DNA of 54,988 nucleotides from Levilactobacillus zymae DSM 19395 (GCF_001434115.1 NZ_AZDW01000017.1:1-54988); one strand, 5' to 3'. Positions 44,278-53,116 are shown, counted from the first letter of the stretch. Translations and numbers: made by a program. Notes: generated by a model from the sequence alone, not told the origin.

Positions 44278-44922
44278 ATGGAATTTGCTAAAGTTTTACA
44301 ACGTCGGCGGGCAGTCCGCCACTTTAACGCCGATCCAATCAGCGTTAACACTCTACACTCTATCGTGGCGGCAGCCCAGCAGGCCCCGTCCTGGGGGGAT
44401 TCGCAGCCATGGCGGGTGACTATTGCCACCGGGGACACCTTGGCACGAATCAAAGCGGCTCATCGTCAACGGGCTCAGGCCGGCGTGAAGGGCCACGCCG
44501 AGTTGACCGCCGGCACGCCCACTTGGCCGGCAGCCTCGCGGGAGAACACACAGACCTGGCTGACCGGAATTCAAGCCTTTTTAGGTGATCAGGCCCCCCA
44601 GTTAGATGCCATTCAGGCCGATCTCTTTGATGCGCCCGTCCTAGTTTACTTAACCATCCCGCAAGGCTCACCCGCTTGGTCGGTGTACGACCTGGGGGCT
44701 TTCGGCCAGACGTTAATGCTGGCGGCGGCCGATTACGGCGTAGCGTCGATGCCGGCCTACGAAATTATTAAATATCCGGACATCGTCCGTCAGTTCACCG
44801 AACTCCCGGCCGACCAACTATTGGTCATGGGCATCGCCTTAGGCCACCGGCAAGCCGATCGCCTCAACGACTACCCCGCCGGCCGCACCGACACCCACCA
44901 AATCTTAACCATTAAAGACTAA
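44278..44922 (+). CDS. Nitroreductase-family flavoprotein
   Basis: A 214-residue FMN oxidoreductase: FMN-phosphate RRRAVRHF near the N-terminus, QQAPSWGDSQPWRV, and LGAFGQTLMLAAADYGVASMPAYEI with the C-terminal GIALGH. It reduces nitro compounds, quinones or similar acceptors with NAD(P)H. GAGGAGGAG precedes the ATG. TAAAC-8-GTTTA upstream (44228-44245) could be an operator. Physiological substrate unknown. Confidence 0.9.
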   Translation: MEFAKVLQRRRAVRHFNADPISVNTLHSIVAAAQQAPSWGDSQPWRVTIATGDTLARIKAAHRQRAQAGVKGHAELTAGTPTWPAASRENTQTWLTGIQAFLGDQAPQLDAIQADLFDAPVLVYLTIPQGSPAWSVYDLGAFGQTLMLAAADYGVASMPAYEIIKYPDIVRQFTELPADQLLVMGIALGHRQADRLNDYPAGRTDTHQILTIKD

Positions 44923-44923
44923 A

Positions 44924-44967
44924 AAACGTGAGACCACATCCCCCAACGGCATGTGGTCTCACGTTTT
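44924..44967. terminator. Bidirectional terminator
   Basis: A long perfect stem (AAAACGTGAGACCACAT with ATGTGGTCTCACGTTTT) between convergent nitroreductase and UvrA-like genes. Confidence 0.92.
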
Positions 44968-44970
44968 AAC

Positions 44971-47238
44971 TTATTCTGAAATCCATTGTTTTAACGCGAC
45001 CCCGGTGCGCGAGGTCGGAACGGTCACTGCTTGGCGCGGTACGCCACTGTACTGGATTTGCCCACCGTAACGCCCGGCGTCGGGTCCCACGTCGATCAAC
45101 CAGTCTGCCTGACTGATGACCGCCAAGTTGTGTTCGATGATGATCAACGAGTTACCGGCTGCTACCAAGTCGTTAAAGAGTTTCAGCAAGCGCTCGGTGT
45201 CCTGTAAATGTAGGCCGGCCGTGGGTTCGTCCAACAGGTAAACGGTCCCCTGTTTGCCCAGTTCGACCGCCAACTTCAAGCGTTGGAGTTCTCCTCCAGA
45301 CAAGGTGGTCAGCGGTTGAATCAACGTCAGGTAGCCCAAGCCAACCCGATCCAGGTTCGCTAACTTGGTCGCGACCTTGGGCGTCTCGGCAAAAAAGTCG
45401 CTGGCCGCCGTGACCGACAGCTGTAAGACCTCGGCAATCGTTTTACCGTGATAGGTGTACTGTAGGGCGTCTTGGCTATACCGTTGGCCGTGGCAGAGTT
45501 CGCAGACCTGCACGACCGGGTCCATAAAGGCCATGTTGGTGATGGTCACGCCCTTGCCCTTACAGCGTGGACAAGCGCCCTTGCCGTTATAGCTGAACCA
45601 CCCGGCCGCAACGCCGTTAGCCTTCCCGAATAATTGGCGAATGTCGTCCAAGATGCCCAGGTAGGTGGCTGGCGTCGAGCGAATGTTAATGCCGACCGGC
45701 GTTTGGGCTAGGTCGATGTAGTCGGTCTTGAGCGACTGTTTGATGGCCGTGACCAACGAACTTTTCCCGGAGCCGGCGACCCCCGAAATCACGCTCATCA
45801 CGCCTAACGGAATATCGACGGACACGTCCTTTAAATTGTTTTCCGTCACGTGGTGTAGACTGAGCTGACCCTTGGCCGGCCGTTCCGGTCCCCAAGTGTG
45901 CGGCCGCCGTAACCATTTCCCGGTCAGGGTGTCCGACGCCAACAACTCCGGATAGGTCCCGGTGAAAGTCACCTGACCGCCCCGTTGACCGGCTTGCGGC
46001 CCCATTTCCACCACGTAATCGGCGATGGAAAACATGGCCGGGTTGTGCTCGACCACCAGAATCGTGTTGCCCTTTTCCTTCAGCCGGGTCAACGCCTGCT
46101 TGATCAGCTGAATGTCATGGGGGTGCAGGCCGACGCTGGGTTCGTCTAAAATGTAGACCATGTCGACCAATGCGCTGGTCAGGTACTTGGCGATTTTAAT
46201 CCGTTGGGCTTCCCCGCCGGACAGAGAACTGGTCCCCCGGTCGAGCGTCAGATAGCCCAAACCGATGTCGACCAACGATTGAATCTTAGTGGTCAGTTCT
46301 CGTACCACGTCGGTCGCCAGCGGCACGGTGATGGCCCGCAAGAAGGTCAACACATGATTAAGATCCATGGCCGAGACCTCCGCGATGTTCTTGCCATTAA
46401 TGTGGTTAGTCAGCACTTCGGCGCGCAACCGGGTCCCGTGACAGGTGGGACACGGCTTACGGGTCACAATGGCCGCAATGGCTTCGCGATGGTGCGCCGC
46501 TTCTTTCTTCCCAATGATCGACCGGCGAATTCGCGGCACCAGGCCTTCGTAAAGCGCCGTTCGCGGAAAACCTTCGCCCGGGTGCGCCAATTTCTGTTGG
46601 GGCGCGTGCATCAGTAGCTCGTACTCGTCAGCGGTATAGTCCTTAATGGGCTTATCGTCGTCGAAAAGGCCACTGGTCGCGTACCGCCGCCAACGCCAGG
46701 TGTTCGGCGCGAAACTGACGAAGGTGATGGCGCCCTGGTTCAAGGACTTCTCCGGGTCGATCAGTTGGCTTTCGTCGATATCGTCGACGTAGCCCAAGCC
46801 CTGACAGGCCGGACACATCCCCTGGGGCAAGTTGAACGAAAAGGTATCGGAATAGCCGATAAACGGTTTCCCGATCCGTGAGAACAACAACCGCAGCAAC
46901 GAATAAATCCCGGTGTACGTGGCGAGCGTCGACCGGGCGTTTTTGCCCAACCGTTGCTGGGCAATCACGATGGCCACGGGCAGGTGGTCGATGTTACCAA
47001 CGTGGGGCTGGCCGTATTTAGGTAAATATTGTTGGGTAAAACTCGGAAACGTTTCGTTGAGTTCGCGCCGTGAAGCCGCCGCAATCGTATCGAACACCAA
47101 CGATGATTTTCCCGAACCAGATAACCCCACGAACACCGTGGTCCGGTACTTCGGAATCCGTAAATCAACGTGGTGCAGGTTGTTTTGCGTGGCGTCGTGC
47201 ACGTCGATGAACCCGCGATCAAATACTTGAGTTGGCAT
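44971..47238 (-). CDS. Short UvrA-like ATPase
   Basis: A 755-residue UvrA-family protein with two ABC modules: Walker A GLSGSGKS and GVAGSGKS, signatures LSGGEAQRIKIAKYL and LSGGELQRLKLAVEL, Walker B ILDEPSVGLHP and LLDEPTAGLH. Cys clusters CPACQG, CPTCHG, CPRCKG and CELCHG give zinc modules. It is nearly 200 residues shorter than standard UvrA, consistent with loss of much of the UvrB-interaction region. Such UvrA2/DrrC-like proteins confer tolerance to DNA-intercalating drugs in some bacteria; the housekeeping uvrA would lie elsewhere. GAGGAG precedes the ATG. Confidence 0.88.
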   Translation of the reverse strand: MPTQVFDRGFIDVHDATQNNLHHVDLRIPKYRTTVFVGLSGSGKSSLVFDTIAAASRRELNETFPSFTQQYLPKYGQPHVGNIDHLPVAIVIAQQRLGKNARSTLATYTGIYSLLRLLFSRIGKPFIGYSDTFSFNLPQGMCPACQGLGYVDDIDESQLIDPEKSLNQGAITFVSFAPNTWRWRRYATSGLFDDDKPIKDYTADEYELLMHAPQQKLAHPGEGFPRTALYEGLVPRIRRSIIGKKEAAHHREAIAAIVTRKPCPTCHGTRLRAEVLTNHINGKNIAEVSAMDLNHVLTFLRAITVPLATDVVRELTTKIQSLVDIGLGYLTLDRGTSSLSGGEAQRIKIAKYLTSALVDMVYILDEPSVGLHPHDIQLIKQALTRLKEKGNTILVVEHNPAMFSIADYVVEMGPQAGQRGGQVTFTGTYPELLASDTLTGKWLRRPHTWGPERPAKGQLSLHHVTENNLKDVSVDIPLGVMSVISGVAGSGKSSLVTAIKQSLKTDYIDLAQTPVGINIRSTPATYLGILDDIRQLFGKANGVAAGWFSYNGKGACPRCKGKGVTITNMAFMDPVVQVCELCHGQRYSQDALQYTYHGKTIAEVLQLSVTAASDFFAETPKVATKLANLDRVGLGYLTLIQPLTTLSGGELQRLKLAVELGKQGTVYLLDEPTAGLHLQDTERLLKLFNDLVAAGNSLIIIEHNLAVISQADWLIDVGPDAGRYGGQIQYSGVPRQAVTVPTSRTGVALKQWISE

Positions 47239-47318
47239 GGTAATCTCCTCTCCGTCTCGTCGAAAAACATTACCTTTTCAGTGTAGCACGGCTAAAAATA
47301 GATGACCGTTCTGACGGC

Positions 47319-47636
47319 TTAACGGGCCTTGGGATTGTTACTCAACGCGTGACTCACGTAAACGATACCGTAACGTTGGACCCGATAATGCGCCACGAAC
47401 TCCGGCCGCCGCGCATTATACAGGTCATTAGACCGGTACTTATATTTAGCGGTCAATCTCCCAGGACGCGTTACCGCCTGCCGCCAAATCTTCGCGTGAA
47501 CGGCCGTTTGGACCGGGTGACTTCCCCGCATCCGGTACAACAAGGTCAACCGGATGCTTCCTTCCGGCGTGCACAGGACGTAAGCCACTAAAATGGCCAG
47601 GCACACAAGTCCCAGCCGAGTTCCCCATTTTTTCAT
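47319..47636 (-). CDS. Small membrane-anchored or secreted protein
   Basis: A 105-residue protein with an N-terminal hydrophobic segment (LGLVCLAILVAYVLC) and a basic, Arg/Tyr-rich remainder (YKYRSNDLYNARRPEFVAHYRVQRYGIVYV). The second ATG (47636) is chosen: AGGAGG lies eight bases upstream, whereas the first is only two bases away. No recognised family. Confidence 0.6.
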   Translation of the reverse strand: MKKWGTRLGLVCLAILVAYVLCTPEGSIRLTLLYRMRGSHPVQTAVHAKIWRQAVTRPGRLTAKYKYRSNDLYNARRPEFVAHYRVQRYGIVYVSHALSNNPKAR

Positions 47637-47845
47637 GTTCATTTCCTCCTCAATGTCTATCAGTGTATCATTTTATAACCCCCTATAATTAATAATTTAA
47701 TAAACCGTCCCCGTCCGCATCACCGCTCGCCGGCTTGCATAATTGCATAGTCTCTACTGCCACCAGGCTACTCTGGAAACGCGGTCGTTTCTCGCTCGTT
47801 AGCCGCCTAACAAGCAAAATCTAGCAACTCGAACGTTAAAACGCT

Positions 47846-47864
47846 TATACTCAAACTAGTTTGA
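47846..47864 (+). promoter_or_regulatory. Promoter -10 with 14-bp palindrome
   Basis: TATACT (47846-47851) abuts the perfect palindrome TCAAACTAGTTTGA (47851-47864), 20 bp before the DUF1440 start. A repressor there would block initiation. The 47637-47845 stretch upstream has no gene. Confidence 0.55.
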
Positions 47865-47883
47865 TTGAAGGGAGTTTTTCGCT

Positions 47884-48402
47884 ATGTCTATCTTTACCCA
47901 TCATCCATTGAACCTATCCGCCGCCATCCTCGCCGGTGGGGCCGCGGGTCTGGTCTCCGGGCTGGTCAAGCTCGGCTGGGAAAACGTCTTACCGCCGCGG
48001 ACCGAGGAACGTGACGCTACCAATCCGCCGCAGACGCTGTTGCAACAGTTCGGTGTCCCCGCTAAGGTGACGCACGCGACCTACCATTACTCCGGTCACG
48101 CCCTTCCCTGGGTCAGCTACGTGATTCATTTCGGCTTCTCCACCACCTTCGCCGTACTCTACCAAATCGTGGGGGAAAAGTTGCCGTTTATCAAAAAAGA
48201 CGCCGGCACCTGGGTCGGCCTAACCATCTGGATTGCCTTTCACCTGGGCATCATGCCGGCGATGGGCACCGTTCCGGCCGCCAAGGATCAACCCGCCAGC
48301 GAGCACGTCTCCGAAGCCCTGGGCCACGTGGTCTGGATGGTCACCAACGACCTGGTCGGCGCCGAAGTCTATCGTCGTTTGGTCGCCCAGAGCCACAAGT
48401 AA
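47884..48402 (+). CDS. YagU/DUF1440 family membrane protein
   Basis: A 172-residue protein with three or four hydrophobic segments and the family pattern: GGAAGLVSGLVKLGWENVLPPRTEERDATNPP near the start, HATYHYSGH in the middle and GHVVWMVTNDLVG at the end. E. coli YagU is linked to acid tolerance; no biochemical role is established. GAAGGGAG precedes the ATG. It is 20 bp upstream of a GPH symporter and likely cotranscribed. Confidence 0.85.
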   Translation: MSIFTHHPLNLSAAILAGGAAGLVSGLVKLGWENVLPPRTEERDATNPPQTLLQQFGVPAKVTHATYHYSGHALPWVSYVIHFGFSTTFAVLYQIVGEKLPFIKKDAGTWVGLTIWIAFHLGIMPAMGTVPAAKDQPASEHVSEALGHVVWMVTNDLVGAEVYRRLVAQSHK

Positions 48403-48422
48403 CCTCAAGGGAGGCGTGACAG

Positions 48423-49748
48423 ATGCAAGCACCCTGGCAAACTAAGTGGCCGGAGCGGATCAGCTACGGCATGAGTGACGCCGCGGATAATCTGGTCTTT
48501 CAGATGATGACCACTTACCTGTTGTTCTTCTATACCGACGTCTACGGCCTCTCCGCCAGTAGCGCCGCCATCCTCTTCATTGTCGCTCGACTCGCCGACG
48601 TGGTCGAAAGCCTGATTATCGGCATCATGATCGACCACACCCACTCGCGGTGGGGCAAGAGCCGGCCGTTCTTTCTCTGGTACGCGCTGCCCTACGTGGT
48701 CTTTGCCATCTTGACCTTCGTCACGCCACCGTTCGGGGCCACCGGAAAATTGGTCTGGGCCTACGTGACCTACCTGGGATTGGGGTTCTTCTACACGGCC
48801 GTTAACCTCCCCATCACCTCGATTCTGCCGACCCTAAGTCAAAACGACCGGGAACTGACCCTCTTGGGGGTCATCCGGCAGTTCGGGGGTAGCGCCGTGC
48901 AGATCATCGTGGCCATCTTCACCCTCCCGCTGGTCGCCTACTTCGGCCACGGCAACCAACAACGGGGCTTTCTCCTGACCATCGCCGTGTTCGGGGGGAT
49001 TTCGCTGATTCTCATCTGGAACACCTTCTTTCAGGTGCGCGAGCGTTTTACCAATCCCGAACACGCGCACCAATCCTGGCGCGCCGTGGGGGCCATGTTG
49101 CGGCAAAACCAGCCCTGGTTGGTCATTTCGGGCGTGATTTTGCTGTACTGGCTGACCACGGCCATCAAGAATCAGACCACGATCTACTACTTTAAATACC
49201 TCCAGCACAGTGAAAAGCTGGTCCCCATCGCCAATAGTTTTACCTTTGCGGCCTTGATTGGCGTGGTGCTGATCATTCGGGCCGCCAATCACTGGGGTAA
49301 AAAACGGACCATGTTGGGCGGTATCGTGTTAGCCCTGGGCGGTCAAGCCGTCCTGTCCATCGGGGCCACGGTCGACCAACTCGGCCTGATTTTTGCCGGA
49401 ACCCTGGTCAACGCCATCGGTAACGGGTTGATCATCGGGTTAGTCTCCATCATGATTGCCGATACGATTCGTTACGGCGCCACGCTGGGGATTCAAGCCG
49501 AAGGAATCCTGGCTTCGACCGACGACTTCGGAGTCAACGTGGGCTTGGGTCTGGGGGGCCTGGTCACCGCGGGCCTCTTCCACTTGTCCGGCTACGTCGC
49601 CAACCGGCCCCAAAACCTAGCCACGCAACACATGATCATCTTAAATTACGCGTGGTTACCGCTGATCTTGTACCTGGTGATGCTGATTGTCCTGCTGTTC
49701 TACGACGAACGGCGGATTCAAGCCGCGTTGACTCCCACTAACCATTAA
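48423..49748 (+). CDS. GPH-family sugar:cation symporter
   Basis: A 441-residue MelB/XylP-like symporter with 12 helices. Family motifs: RISYGMSDAADNLVFQMM, ARLADVVESLIIGIMIDHTHSRWGKSRPF (cation-site Asp residues) and YGATLGIQAEGILAS. It imports a glycoside or pentoside with H+ or Na+. No glycosidase is adjacent, so the substrate is open. GGGAGG precedes the ATG. Confidence 0.9.
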   Translation: MQAPWQTKWPERISYGMSDAADNLVFQMMTTYLLFFYTDVYGLSASSAAILFIVARLADVVESLIIGIMIDHTHSRWGKSRPFFLWYALPYVVFAILTFVTPPFGATGKLVWAYVTYLGLGFFYTAVNLPITSILPTLSQNDRELTLLGVIRQFGGSAVQIIVAIFTLPLVAYFGHGNQQRGFLLTIAVFGGISLILIWNTFFQVRERFTNPEHAHQSWRAVGAMLRQNQPWLVISGVILLYWLTTAIKNQTTIYYFKYLQHSEKLVPIANSFTFAALIGVVLIIRAANHWGKKRTMLGGIVLALGGQAVLSIGATVDQLGLIFAGTLVNAIGNGLIIGLVSIMIADTIRYGATLGIQAEGILASTDDFGVNVGLGLGGLVTAGLFHLSGYVANRPQNLATQHMIILNYAWLPLILYLVMLIVLLFYDERRIQAALTPTNH

Positions 49749-49755
49749 CCCTTTC

Positions 49756-49800
49756 GCCGGTTCTCCTGAAGACTTGTTCTTTGGGGAACCGGCCTTTTTT
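49756..49800 (+). terminator. Terminator after GPH symporter
   Basis: Eleven-bp stem GCCGGTTCTCC/GGGGAACCGGC (one G-T) followed by TTTTTT. The 49801-50022 stretch beyond it shows only a small hairpin (TTATCC/GGATAA near 49817). Confidence 0.88.
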
Positions 49801-50022
49801 ATCTAATTCATTGCTGGCTTATCCGTTTATTTGGATAAGGAACTCGGTGGCCCGCGAGCCGCTCTTTGTACGGGTGATTTCCGCCGCCAAACCGGTCAAG
49901 CTGCAGGTCACTTGTCAGTGAATTTGGCCGTTGGTGGCCCCGCGTAGTCCCCCAAAAATTCTCAAAGATTTGGCCATTCAGTTTGTTCGGTAACCTTTCT
50001 AACTGTTTTCGGCCAAAGAAAA

Positions 50023-50051
50023 AACCGCAGTCCACCTGAAGGACTGCGGTT
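50023..50051 (-). terminator. Terminator after third marR
   Basis: An 11-bp perfect stem (AACCGCAGTCC/GGACTGCGGTT) with a T-run on the minus strand. Confidence 0.9.
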
Positions 50052-50066
50052 ACAAGCCAATTCAAT

Positions 50067-50612
50067 TTACAGGTTGCCTAAGCGACCATGATTTTCACTG
50101 TTACGGTTAGAATTCCGACGTTTGTCATGTAAACTATCGAAGCCCACGAAACCGGCAGCAATCGCGCGTTCGTTAGCCTTGTGCAGCACGTCGATGAAGT
50201 GTTCCGCTTCGTCGCGACCGAAGAAGCCTAACCACCGGTGGAAGCGTTCCGCCGTGGCCTGAGCCAAGTTCCGTTGGACCCGGCTCCCCGCCGCCGTCAA
50301 GGTAATGTACTTCACCCGCCGGTCGTTAGGGTCGACCTTTTGCATCACGTAGTTTTCCTTCAATAGAACGTTGACTTGCCGGGCAATCGCACTCTTGGAG
50401 ACGCCCTCTAGCTTAGCCAATTCCACCAAAGTTTGGCCGTTCTTACTACGGGCGACGTTTTCCATCACCATATAAGCCTCAAACGTCAGATTATACTTCT
50501 GCGTGGGAATGGAGACAAAGTCACCAATGTATTTAAAAATATGCATGTACAGGTCGTCAAACTCCTGCTTCAGTTGTTCTTCAGTTAATGCCTCGTTCGT
50601 CGTTTCAGTCAT
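50067..50612 (-). CDS. MarR-family transcriptional regulator
   Basis: A 181-residue regulator: LVELAKLEGVSKSAIARQVNVLLKENYV recognition region and DPNDRRVKYITLTAAG wing. It is longer than usual, with an acidic N-terminal extension and an Asn/Arg-rich C-terminal tail (KRRNSNRNSENHGRLGNL). GAAGGAG lies upstream with wide spacing (13 bases). A perfect 7-bp inverted repeat in its promoter suggests autoregulation. No target gene adjoins it. Confidence 0.9.
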   Translation of the reverse strand: MTETTNEALTEEQLKQEFDDLYMHIFKYIGDFVSIPTQKYNLTFEAYMVMENVARSKNGQTLVELAKLEGVSKSAIARQVNVLLKENYVMQKVDPNDRRVKYITLTAAGSRVQRNLAQATAERFHRWLGFFGRDEAEHFIDVLHKANERAIAAGFVGFDSLHDKRRNSNRNSENHGRLGNL

Positions 50613-50749
50613 TATCTTTCCATTACTCCTTCTAATAGCTTCTACCCGTCGCCGTTACTGGTCCTATGCGCCACCTCAGTGGTGTTGCGGACTGCTGTGT
50701 CACATCACGCCGTTGATCCATGTGGCTAAGTATATATCATCTGACGGAC

Positions 50750-50769
50750 AGTTAATCGGTAAATTAACT
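50750..50769 (-). promoter_or_regulatory. Operator-like inverted repeat before marR
   Basis: AGTTAAT and ATTAACT flank six bases (50750-50769). On the minus strand it lies just upstream of a TATACT -10, overlapping where the -35 would be, fitting MarR autorepression. Confidence 0.55.
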
Positions 50770-50805
50770 TATCCCCTAAGATGCAAAATAAATGGTTCCC
50801 TGGTC

Positions 50806-50824
50806 AGAACATATGTTCTATAAT
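50806..50824 (+). promoter_or_regulatory. LexA (SOS) box overlapping TATAAT
   Basis: AGAACATATGTTCT (50806-50819) is a perfect 14-bp palindrome with the Gram-positive LexA core GAAC-N4-GTTC. It runs into a perfect TATAAT at 50819-50824, ideal for repression of the small gene downstream. Confidence 0.8.
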
Positions 50825-50861
50825 AGACGTTAATCTTGTAACCAAGGACGTGACGGATCCA

Positions 50862-51089
50862 ATGCAACTTTATCAGCAAATGCGAGCATTACTCCAAACG
50901 GCATACCAAAATAACCAAGTAACCTCACTCATATTTCATGGCACAAAGTACACGGGAACTGTGGATTTTCTCACCCCTAAGACCGTTTATCTCGGCCTCC
51001 GGGCAGGGCGTTCCTGTCAGTTACCACTCATGCAGATTAGCCAGGTTCACTTGCATCAATCTCAACCCTGGTGGCACCTTTACGATTGA
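50862..51089 (+). CDS. Small YolD-like protein, SOS-controlled
   Basis: A 75-residue protein (MQLYQQMRALLQTAYQN...). The C-terminal part has the alternating beta pattern of YolD-like domains (SLIFHGTKYTGTVDFL, VYLGLRAGRSCQLPL, QISQVHL). YolD proteins usually lie beside Y-family DNA polymerases of the UvrX type; none is here. AAGGA lies 13 bases before the ATG, a weak site. The LexA box just upstream predicts induction by DNA damage. Family assignment is tentative. Confidence 0.6.
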   Translation: MQLYQQMRALLQTAYQNNQVTSLIFHGTKYTGTVDFLTPKTVYLGLRAGRSCQLPLMQISQVHLHQSQPWWHLYD

Positions 51090-51745
51090 TCGACAATATC
51101 CCCCTCATAGTATCTCCTCTCAGTCGTAAAAAATAAACCCTTTTTTCAATATTGTCTGAACTTTCTTTACAATTTACGCTATGAAAGCATTCAATAGCAT
51201 ATTATTTTCTCCACCAAAGTTTGGGTCGAACCACGACCCAATTGAGCCAGTCTACCTAGTAACCTAATGTTAATTATAACGCCATTGAATTGTGAAAGAT
51301 AACCCCACTTTGCCCTATATGGTAACAATCCAAACCTTGTACAGGATAACTAGTTCTTGGCTACTAACCTTTATGGGCTTACAATTCCTCAATAAATCGC
51401 CTTTGGTTTGGACCAATTAATCTTTTGGGCCTGTAAACTCACGCGAAATCCCGGTAATTACCGCTTTTGTTCGCCGGTGGTCAACAGATGACCAATTTGG
51501 TCCTTTGAAGCAAGTTACCAGGTTCGCTTCAACTGTAAGTTTAAGCGTTACGGCAAACTCACCAGAACGTTACGTTGTTTTTGGCGGCTAATCTGGCACG
51601 GCTGTCCCGGCAACTTCACAACCTTGACAGCTGACACCCCGGCGCGTCACCGTTCCGTTTGGGCGCCTGACGGGATTTCCCTGATGCCGCGGAGCGCGAA
51701 TTCTTAATTCGTGACGGTTTGGCCAACTTGGATAAAGGACCATTT
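51090..51745. other. Long gene-poor stretch
   Basis: About 650 bp with no convincing coding region on either strand. The first 350 bases are visibly more AT-rich than the rest of the window. Small inverted repeats such as GGGTCG/CGACCC near 51224 occur. No terminator or tRNA was found. It may be decayed DNA or hold an RNA I cannot recognise. Confidence 0.5.
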
Positions 51746-51773
51746 AAAAAGCCTAAGCAGTCCGCTTAGGCTT
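51746..51773 (-). terminator. Terminator after cdd
   Basis: Ten-bp stem AAGCCTAAGC/GCTTAGGCTT followed on the minus strand by a T-run, about 20 bp past the cdd stop. Confidence 0.88.
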
Positions 51774-51793
51774 GGGATAAAACTAGTATGTAC

Positions 51794-52186
51794 CTATTTT
51801 AATTCTACAAAGGCCCCTGGCAGGATACCCTTAACCGTGGTTTCCGCAAAGGCACCCTTTTGGTTGGTCAGATAGACCGGGGCGTCTTGGTCGAAGAACT
51901 CGGCGATGACCTGCCGACAAATCCCGCAAGGTGCGATGGGACCGTCCGTATTCCCGGTAATCAGGATGGCTTTGAAGTGGGTTTCGCCCGCCGCGATTCC
52001 CGAGAAGATGGCCGTCCGTTCCGCACAGTTAGTCGCTCCGTACGACGCGTTTTCGATGTTACAGCCACCATAAACTTTGCCGCTGTCGCCGACGACCGCT
52101 GCGCCCACGTGGAAATGGGAATACGGGGTGTACGCCCGGTCAAGCATTGCCGTTGCAACTTTCAGAAGTTCCGTTTGATCTGCCAT
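51794..52186 (-). CDS. cdd: Cytidine deaminase
   Basis: A 130-residue tetrameric-type cytidine deaminase converting (deoxy)cytidine to (deoxy)uridine. Zinc ligands Cys54, Cys87 and Cys90 and the catalytic Glu56 are seen in NCAERTA and PCGICRQ. Length is typical. AGGAGG precedes the ATG. Monocistronic, with a cre site upstream, so nucleoside salvage is probably repressed by preferred sugars. Confidence 0.96.
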   Translation of the reverse strand: MADQTELLKVATAMLDRAYTPYSHFHVGAAVVGDSGKVYGGCNIENASYGATNCAERTAIFSGIAAGETHFKAILITGNTDGPIAPCGICRQVIAEFFDQDAPVYLTNQKGAFAETTVKGILPGAFVELK

Positions 52187-52242
52187 GGTATTTCCTCCTT
52201 AGTCTAAAACCGGTTAACACCATTATTGTGTCATAATTTCAC

Positions 52243-52256
52243 TGCAAGCGCTACCA
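52243..52256. promoter_or_regulatory. cre site upstream of cdd
   Basis: TGCAAGCGCTACCA fits TG-N-AA-N-CG-N4-CA at all fixed bases, 57 bp upstream of cdd and 152 bp upstream of the divergent lepB. Confidence 0.72.
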
Positions 52257-52407
52257 TTTGAACAAAATTTCTCAGTAATTCGTTAATTTTTTTGCCGAAA
52301 GTGGCTGGTCCCCTAGAAAAGCCTTAAGATTTCGCGAAAACCCGTGCGTTTGCGGGTGCCTATGCTAAAATAATGACAACTTTATTTAATGGGAGTCCTA
52401 ACGAATC

Positions 52408-52992
52408 ATGAAATTATTGCGAAGTATCCTCAGCTGGGTGGTGCCGATCGTGGTCGCCGTGATCCTGGTGGTTTTAGTGCGAACGTATCTCTTCGAAGTC
52501 GTCCGGGTCTCGGGTGACTCCATGACCCCCAACCTGGCCGATAAGGAACGCATGATCGTGGTCAAGCCCCTGGCCGTCAAACGGCTCAGCGTCATCGTCT
52601 TTGACGCTTACGGCGAGGACCCCAACGCCACGCCCGGCACCAACTACGTCAAGCGCGTGATTGGCCGCCCCGGCGACAAGGTCGTCAGCAAGAACGGCTA
52701 CATTTACGTGAATAACCGTAAGATCAACCAGTCGTTTATCAGTCCCACGGAACGCACCGCGGGCACCGGGGACTGGACCCTCAGTGAGCTGGCCAAGGAA
52801 CATCACTGGAAATACACCGGTAACGCGGTGCCCAAGGGTCACTACTTCGTCTTGGGGGACCACCGCAGCGTCTCCGAAGACAGCCGGGCCTGGGGCTACG
52901 TCGACGCCCACAAGGTCATGGGCGTGGTCAAGATTCCGTTCTGGCAAACCACGGCCACGTACCGGCATAACGTGAATGATCTCGCCCAATAA
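52408..52992 (+). CDS. lepB: Signal peptidase I
   Basis: A 194-residue type I signal peptidase: one N-terminal membrane helix (about 7-26), catalytic Ser38 in SGDSM and Lys82 in YVKRVIG, and the conserved GDHRSVSEDSRAWG box. It removes signal peptides on the outer face. GGGAG precedes the ATG. SipS/SipT-like; lactobacilli often have several paralogues. Confidence 0.95.
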   Translation: MKLLRSILSWVVPIVVAVILVVLVRTYLFEVVRVSGDSMTPNLADKERMIVVKPLAVKRLSVIVFDAYGEDPNATPGTNYVKRVIGRPGDKVVSKNGYIYVNNRKINQSFISPTERTAGTGDWTLSELAKEHHWKYTGNAVPKGHYFVLGDHRSVSEDSRAWGYVDAHKVMGVVKIPFWQTTATYRHNVNDLAQ

Positions 52993-53000
52993 GGCACCAG

Positions 53001-53050
53001 AAAAGCACATCTCTACGACCGTTTCCATAGGTCGCAGACATGTGCTTTTT
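53001..53050 (+). terminator. Terminator after lepB
   Basis: A long stem (AAAAGCACAT...CGACC with GGTCG...TGTGCTTTT) with two wobble or mismatch positions and a T-run. Confidence 0.9.
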
Positions 53051-53116
53051 GGTTAAACAAGTTAACAGAGTTCCTGACTGACCGCTGCCCGCAGGCAACC
53101 CAGCTTTGATGCATCA

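Noticed and set aside
49808-50065. Open frame of 85 codons on the minus strand
   Set aside because: It covers the marR terminator hairpin, has no ribosome binding site and its composition is not protein-like.
51181-51267. Short frame of 28 codons starting MKAFNSILF
   Set aside because: No ribosome binding site or promoter, and no similarity pattern to toxins or leader peptides.
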